The notes under the pieces were generated by a model, which was given only the letters and a program-made list of their open reading frames with translations, was not told the origin of the DNA and searched no databases. A DNA stretch of 64,000 nt from Bolinopsis microptera (Eukaryota; Ctenophora; Tentaculata; Lobata; Bolinopsidae). Location: assembly GCF_026151205.1 (NCBI RefSeq), contig NC_087079.1:1142028-1206027 (forward strand). Direction: 5' to 3'. Numbering within the stretch: the first letter of the stretch is position 1; every line of letters begins with the position of its first letter. The position numbers and the translations under genes were made by a program. Positions 53,851 to 64,000 of this stretch are shown in pieces.

Positions 53851-54719
53851 TCAGAAACTGGAAGTGGAGAGATAAAGTGCGAGGATAAAGAAAAGAAGTG
53901 TTGAGGTCTTTAGTGGGACTCCAGCGTTGTATTCGTACGAGAAACAAAAGTCTGAGTTACAATTTTCGCACTCTGACTGAAAGGTTTTTGTCTATATATA
54001 TATATTAGGGGTATATACTGTATACTATACATTACTACTATACTATATACATTACTACTATACTAATAAAGATTACATCTCACTTTGACAGATTCATCAG
54101 ATTCTCTAAGTTCAAAGGCTCGACTTTAAAAATATGATCACGTTGGAAAGTTGGTCACGTTGGTTAGTATGATTAGATTATATTTGTTTTGAGTGTATCA
54201 ATTAATGATAAATAACCTTCTTGAGATCAGCTGAGGCGATGTAAGGACCGAGTTCACCTTCTGCGTCACAGTGTCCACACGTAAAGTACTCTTTTTCATA
54301 GTTAGCAACTTTGTATTTGAATCTAGCGGTATAAAATTAAATCACAAATTCATTTATTGGCTGTAGGTACATCATATTGATATAGACTTGATAAGAGTAA
54401 CGACTAAGTAAGGGCACTAAATTGAAAGGGGAGGGTTAAATGTTTGATAAAATTTTACTTACAGGATTCCGTTGAAATTTGTCAATGAGTATTAAACTTA
54501 AAATCACAAGCTATAAATGATCAAATGAAAGCAGCCATACTTCTTGCAGAATCTTTGATTAGCAGTAGGCCACATTATTCCACAGTCCATTGTTATGGTC
54601 TTTCCTTCCATACGTTCCATCGCTTCATTCCACACAATCTCACCCACATTACAATGGTTACCATAGAAACAAGCTGGTAACCATAACAACAGCACAACTA
54701 TCTCTAAATCGTACCTCAT
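53851..54719 (-). CDS. GPI-type Ly6-like cysteine-rich protein B
   Basis: Three exons: 54719-54541, 54322-54217, 53976-53851; about 136 residues. Signal peptide (MRYDLEIVVLLLWLPACFYG), then NHCNVGEIV, MDCGIMWPTAN, FCKKFKYKVANY, YFTCGHCDAEGELGPY and SADLKK; exon 3 gives SECENCNSDFCFSYEYNAG and a hydrophobic C-terminus (TLLFFILALYL). Exon phases (2 then 0) equal those of gene A. Shared features with A are the eight mature cysteines, WPTAN, CKKFKY, CGHCD, GPY and NAG. Reading through the exon 2 donor (AAG|GTTATT) would end at a stop four codons later. A Ly6/uPAR-like fold is inferred from cysteine number and the C-x-x-D-x-C end. The C-terminal tail may be a GPI signal. An AG lies 2 nt before the ATG. 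Confidence 0.75.
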
Positions 54720-56214
54720 TCCTAACAGTATCAGAAACATCAATTTGTTTTGTTGTTCGATATTTTTATATTATTCGGGTGGTAATTCATGCTGCCCCTG
54801 CAGACAATCGACTTGGGCTTTTCCGGGCTGACTATGCCCTGCCCATGACCGTGTGCCTTCACAGACAAAACAAAAGTCCACATCAGAGTTTTGGATAGAA
54901 TAAGTATAGAGCTGCGTTTACTCAATTTATTGATTAAAAAAGATAACAGAAACAAAAAGCAATGCGTTTCTGTTGGGAGATTTATTATAGTGATTGAATT
55001 TTCTATAATTGATTTCACCATTAAGTGAAACGATGACTTGCTTCAAGTACCAGGGGAGCTATGAATGTTGAAACCAACAAAAAAAAAAGGGACATATGAC
55101 ATTAAAAAGAACCAAGCGTAGAAATATCTTAAAGCACCGTTTGGTGGTGCGATGGGGCTCAGTCCTAAAAGTAATTATACTATATTTGCAGTCTGATCTA
55201 TGGTGTTTCGTACTTCTCCCTGGTCAATTATACCATATTGTTGTGCGCCAGATTTTATAGAAGTCATTATTTTGCTACAAAAGTCAAGCAGTCAGCACCA
55301 ACGGACAATACTTCTCACACCTAGGGATCGTTCACATATTACCTAATCATTTTTTGGAAAATTTGATCCCCCCCCCCCTTCCGTAATCAGTTTTACACAT
55401 GGTTATTGTGTCAAAATTACACTAGCGTAATCATAAATCATTCGGAACCCCCCCTCAGCTGATTACGTAATATGTGAACGACAGCTCCTAGTGAACTGTG
55501 CGATTTTGGTATGTAATTAATTATTGATACTTTTCGAATTTTTCATTTAAAGAATCTCTATAGATTTATGTTTTATTAGGAAAGAAGGAATGAATAGAAA
55601 AAGAAAACAAGAATTAACATTTTGTAAAAAATCGGGATTATAAAAACATGTCGTTTCAATACAATTCTTACTTTTTACATAAGCATAATGACAATGTAAA
55701 TAATAAAATTCTGTATAGAAAGTGTTTCAATTGTTTCAATTTTTCTGATATATGCTGGAATGTGAATCAAGTTATCATTAAATAGTCTATTGTAGACTAA
55801 ACAGATGTTAAAATAATCAATCACACGTGTGTTTCAGTTTCACATTCCAGCCCACTGCAGTTAACATAATTAGGGCACGGTATTAAAACAAAGAAACTAA
55901 ATGTCATAATAAAAGTAAAGAATGCTTAAGTTATTAGAATAACGCTGAGAATAAATTACTAAATTAAAACTGATCTGTATAATGATAATAAACTGTGAGT
56001 ATATTAAAAAACGTAAAAACTAATTAAATCTAAAATAATGACTCTGACATCTCAATATAACTGACAGGACTCATATTATGATGATTGTTCTCGTAAACAA
56101 TGACGATTGTTCTCGGACGGTAAAAGAAATTATCTCTATAAAATATCAAGTTCCAGTTCAAATTGATAATCCATGCTAAAAATTCAAATAATTAACTGAT
56201 TACTACTAATTAGA
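54720..56214. other. Intergenic
   Basis: No gene seen; contains one MITE at 55329-55481. Otherwise AT-rich. Confidence 0.4.
55329..55481. mobile_element. MITE with 15-bp inverted repeats
   Basis: TCGTTCACATATTAC and its complement GTAATATGTGAACGA border 153 bp, with a further TAATCA inner extension and C tracts on both inner sides. No clear target duplication. Confidence 0.75.
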
Positions 56215-60279
<4,065 letters not shown>

Positions 60280-60803
60280 CTGGTAATTAATTAGGTTAAT
60301 TAGCTGAATAAATAAGTTGATTCATTAGTTGTGGACCTTGGCACTTGCAAGGTCCCGAATAGAAATTAAATTTTTGCCGACTGCCAAGTCTGGCATAATA
60401 GTTTCACGTTACATGATTCACATGCCATCATCTTATTATTGGAAGATTGATTTTATTACAGTAGTATTATAGCAGTGTACAAACTAAAACATATTACTGC
60501 TTCAGTCCTCAGGTTTCAGCAGTAAAGTTTCGTTCGTTCAGCGCGTGATAATTTGTGCTAGGGATATTTTGATATTCTGATCACGCTATTATGAAAGGAC
60601 TGATTGTATTAAACTATTATATTACCAACACGGTACACGCTATAAAACACTCCTTTAGCGGAGTGAAGCTACAGTGTAGAACTTTGTTCCGTTCAGTGTG
60701 TTAGAATATTTCATAGCTCTTTACTTCTCGATCTGGTGAATATTGTACACATCACATCCTCGCATCCTGTGCTGTTATACTAACCCCTTAAAGTAACCGC
60801 CAG
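60280..60803. other. Region between ABCC and APMAP-like genes
   Basis: Divergent orientation of the two genes. No exon of the transporter recognised. Ends TAACCGCCAG directly before the APMAP ATG. Confidence 0.4.
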
Positions 60804-62342
60804 ATGTTCACGGAGAATAAAACACTGATCCTCTTCAGCGCAGTCATCGCCCTCCTTGCCACTTCTCTCTACACATGGTACCCAACAACAACCACTATTC
60901 GGCTCCCTAATCCAGCTAATATTTCTGACATTCCAAACGTCGTTTACTTGACAGAGGACATGGTAGATCATATTCCAGGGGTCATGGGAGGAGAATCTCT
61001 AGTGAAATATAAGGGAGATATCGTTACAGGGACCTTAGACGGATATCTAGTTGGAATAGACCCTGATAACCTGGATATAAAGTGGAGGATAAAATGTCCG
61101 CTATCGGAGTCTGGTGGTAAATGTAGGATTCTAGGGTTGAGAGTAGTGGGGGATGATTTGTTTGGACTGGATCTTTACGGGCGTCTGTTTAAGTTTAAAT
61201 CAGAGGAATTTAAGTGGTTGCTCGACTCCAACTCCCCAGAGATATCAAGCCTTAGTCCTGGTTTTTTCAATGACTTGGTACTTGTCAGAGATATGATCTA
61301 TATAACAGACTCGTTCACTTTCCGAGAAGACAGAAAACATCTAAATATGTTCCAAAGGTTTGCAAAATGCAGCTGTTTTTGATAACGAATGATTCAATAT
61401 ATGAAATATTCTACAGGCTGAATTTCTCCTATCGTACAATCATGTATTATCTTCTCCACCTTGATACATACATTTATCAGGTTCTACAGTTTTGAGCCTG
61501 ATGGTAAGATTATAGCCTACAACATGAAGTCGGGAGAAGCTTCGGTATTCGCTGATAATCTTATAACTCCTAACGGGATTGAACTGCATCGTAATGGCAG
61601 GTAGGTTAATTATAACCCAGTATATAACTAACAGAGCATGCAGTTGTATTCTCTAGGGCTAAACAGAGAATAGCTGCCATTTTCAGCTTAGTCTTGACTA
61701 ATACGCTCTGATGACACTGTCAATTATCCTCAGTAAACCCAAGTTTACTTACTTGCTATAAACTACAAACTCCCTTCAGGTCCCTCTTAGTAGCAGAAGG
61801 GAGCATGTTCCGGATTAGGGCAGTAGACCTGGAAGGGTGTTCAAATGTTGGGGTGTTCAGTGAAGGAGGCACTCTCGGAGCTGTGGATAATATCCGGAGA
61901 GGTTCTAAAGGTGACCTTGTATTTTTATGATGGCTAACAATTTCTTTTTTATCAGCCCTTTTATGGACGGCACTTATTTTCCTTTATCTGTTGATATTAT
62001 TGAGATCTTATCTCAACCACTTACTCTCCAGGGTTCTGGGTAGGAGTATCCACAGGCCGGACAACAGACAGTCATATCTCCGACCTCCTCACTTCATACC
62101 CTCTTCTCCGGCATCTAGTGACCCAGTACCGTGTCTTCTCCCCACTTCTCTCATACTATTCTAGAACCTTCACGGAGGAACCAAGGTTTTATAAAGTTGA
62201 CGAGGGTGGTGTTGTGGAGAAGGTCGTGTTTGGGGACAAGAGGTTTACGGAGACTAATGCTTTTAGTGAAGTTTTGGAGGTTGGGAAGTACCTATTTGTT
62301 GGGTCTCCTTTCTCTAGGAGTATTTTTAGAGTTACTTTGTGA
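60804..62342 (+). CDS. APMAP / strictosidine synthase-like six-bladed propeller protein
   Basis: Four exons: 60804-61357, 61481-61600, 61780-61910, 62032-62342; 371 residues. An uncleaved N-terminal anchor (residues 8-27, LILFSAVIALLATSLYTWY) gives a type II membrane protein. The body has the family pattern: GGESLVKYKGDIVTGTLDG, LGLRVVGDDLFGLDLYGRL, GFFNDLVLVRDMIYITDS, then ITPNGIEL, SLLVAEGSMFRI, GFWVGVSTG and a final GSPFSRSIFRVTL. In animals the relatives (adipocyte plasma membrane-associated protein) are ER or surface arylesterase-like proteins; plant relatives condense alkaloid precursors. The calcium-site residues of the propeller (E in GPE/GGE, N in FFND and in TPNG) are kept, which suggests hydrolase function. 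The exon 1 ATG directly follows CAG. Confidence 0.9.
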
Positions 62343-62400
62343 CGACTGACGGTCTTCATTCCTTAGAAAATGATTAGCAAATGGTACTATACCAGAAAGC

Positions 62401-62566
62401 CAAGGGTCGATTGAGTCCTCGGCCTCGGCCTCGGTTTTACCAGGGAATAGCGATTTTTCCTCGGCCTCGGTCAGGAGGACAATTCCTCGGTTTGCCTCGG
62501 CCTCGGTTTTATCAAACCAAAATTTCCTCGGCCTCGGTCACAAATCCTGCCCTCGGTCGACCCTTG
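62401..62566. mobile_element. hAT-type MITE with CCTCGG repeats
   Basis: Ends CAAGGGTCGA and TCGACCCTTG, with the 8-bp target duplication CAGAAAGC on both sides (62393-62400 and 62567-62574). Inside, GGCCTCGG is repeated many times, giving a GC-rich island. It lies 58 bp past the APMAP stop, so it may be part of that gene's 3' UTR. Confidence 0.9.
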
Positions 62567-62574
62567 CAGAAAGC

Positions 62575-63089
62575 TTTATCTCGGTTGGCTGAGAATTGTT
62601 GTCGCAAATCTCCAGACTGTAAGACGTAAGTTCAGATTGGGAGAAACAGACAATTATGCTTTACTAATTGATTGCGGTGACTGGATAATCGTGCAAGAGA
62701 ATCTCTTCGCGGTTTTCAAATTGTGTATTATCTTATGAACTTCAAAGAGTAAAATGACACAGCCAAAAGATGTTTGGTCACATCATCAGATTGTTGTTAC
62801 CCTGATACAGTACACCCTATCACAGTATCAGTTATCAGTGTATCAGAATAATTTTAATTGAATTACCTTGAAATACCATGGCTTCACGACTGAGCACGCT
62901 GTATCATATTTATCTCGAAGTCTTTTTATTTTGTTTGCTCTCTCATTTTTATTTGACGATGTGGTACATAAATTAACTTATTATCTTACAGTATTGATTT
63001 AATACAATTTTTAACATACCAAAAATTTGTTTTTTTGAGTGAGAATTATAAAAAAAGCTGTTTCTCCCATAAGCTAGGTCTTTCCCAGA
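62575..63089. other. Intergenic
   Basis: No gene seen. Contains short tandem TATCAGTGTATCAG-type repeats near 62790-62850. Confidence 0.4.
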
Positions 63090-64000
63090 ATGTTGAACAT
63101 AGCTGAAAATGTTTGGTTATTTCTGGTTGATGCTGTTTCTTTTTTCTTGGTTTGTGGAATTTACCTCGGCTTCAAAAGTTCAACATCGCTACCAATCTAC
63201 TCAGAAGAGTTTGTAAAGAATGATGTAGATTACATGGTTAGTGCCTACTCCGCCTAATCGTACATCAATGATAGCAAATGTAGATATTGCGGAATGATTC
63301 AATGGTATGATTAGTGATTAGTGATTACAGCTATACTATTGTTTGGCAAACAAGTCGGATATCAATTGTGGTTCATAGCTAAGCCAGGTGCCAAACAGGT
63401 TTGGCACATCAAACCACAAGTAATTATATTTTAAACATCCTGATTTAGTGGGTGTGTCATTCATAAAAGTAAAAAATGGAAAATGTTACATTGATATCAG
63501 ACGTTAATAGATGCGATAAATATATTCTAAAGTGCTCCTCTTCAATCTTAAATCAACTCCAGATAAACAAATCGACCCTAATTTGCAGGTTCCCTACCAA
63601 CAACCAACATTAAGTGCTGGGTTGATGTCTCTGTTATCACACGTTACACCTGTTATCTTCATACTTGTACTATGTACCTTACGTGCTTTGCAGGTAAGAC
63701 ACATTCTTTTCCATCATTGAAAACAGAATGACAATATCCTGTTAAGTGCAACTCTTATTCGACGATCACTATATCACTGTTTATATATAATGGAAGACAT
63801 GGTAAAGGTACAAAACATTTTTTCAGAAAGAAGGATTTAACACAGGACTTAAATCCCAAGTGCCTCCCCAAAGACTGAGACAGCTCAAGATGCCTCCAGC
63901 AGTTGCAGGAGGGTTCCTCTACACTGGTTACTTCTTCTTTGGAGCTTGTCTGATGGGACTCCTGAACAAAGGAGTAGCTCATATGGTCGGGAGACTGTCC
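63090..64000 (+). CDS. Phospholipid phosphatase (PAP2/LPP family), 5' part
   Basis: Three exons seen: 63090-63236, 63589-63693, 63827 to beyond the window; 142 residues. The start MLNIAENVWLFLVDAVSFFL is the first membrane helix; SLPIYSEEFVKNDVDYMVPYQQ corresponds to the first loop of lipid phosphate phosphatases; two further helices follow (LLSHVTPVIFILVLC; FLYTGYFFFGACLMGLL). The last residues KGVAHMVGRLS match the approach to catalytic motif 1 (K-x6-R-P), with the Arg of the RP pair just outside the window. Family enzymes dephosphorylate phosphatidate, lysophosphatidate and sphingosine 1-phosphate at the cell surface or ER. TTTCCCAG lies 1 nt before the ATG. Confidence 0.85.

Overview
The window is nuclear DNA of an early-branching animal. 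Spliceosomal introns with GT-AG junctions, metazoan gene families (soluble adenylyl cyclase, ABCC transporter, pentraxin, BPI-fold protein, GPI-type cysteine-rich proteins), an interstitial block of vertebrate-type telomere repeat and a dense mix of hAT, Tc1/mariner, Penelope-like, LINE and LTR elements all fit. AT-richness, small introns, a retroelement ORF style and AG acceptors that abut start codons make a cnidarian (perhaps a hydrozoan) my best guess, but this is inference and no marker settles it.

Layout. 1-6188: glycine C-acetyltransferase (GCAT), 5' end missing, with three introns occupied by minisatellites made from its own splice junctions. 7182-10922: a small cysteine-rich single-pass membrane protein gene split by a 2.5 kb Tc1/mariner element. 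11150-17590: repeats, an interstitial telomere block, and broken retroelement pieces. 17594-35997: a six-exon DEP-domain gene whose 15.8 kb fourth intron holds two intronless genes (a secreted pentraxin and a mitochondrial-type beta-hydroxyacid dehydrogenase) plus an LTR retrotransposon nested inside a hAT-type element. 36000-40550: repeats, including a second copy of a TIR element. 40551-48210: a complete 12-exon soluble adenylyl cyclase (about 1485 residues). 48652-54719 (minus strand): a BPI/LBP-type gene between two paralogous three-exon genes for small GPI-type cysteine-rich (Ly6-like) proteins. 56215-60279 (minus): nine exons giving only the C-terminal part of an ABCC/MRP transporter, with an orphan LINE ORF1 in one intron. 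60804-62342: an APMAP/strictosidine-synthase-like gene. 63090-64000: 5' part of a phospholipid phosphatase gene that runs off the window.

Themes. (1) Many tandem arrays carry a splice acceptor or donor and end exactly at a real exon boundary, so the repeat unit was copied from the junction. (2) Most genes have an AG acceptor 0-9 nt before the ATG, which suggests spliced-leader trans-splicing or leader introns. (3) Pentraxin, BPI-fold and Ly6-like genes form a loose innate-defence flavoured neighbourhood. All exon structures were read by eye and checked for phase; none has transcript support here.
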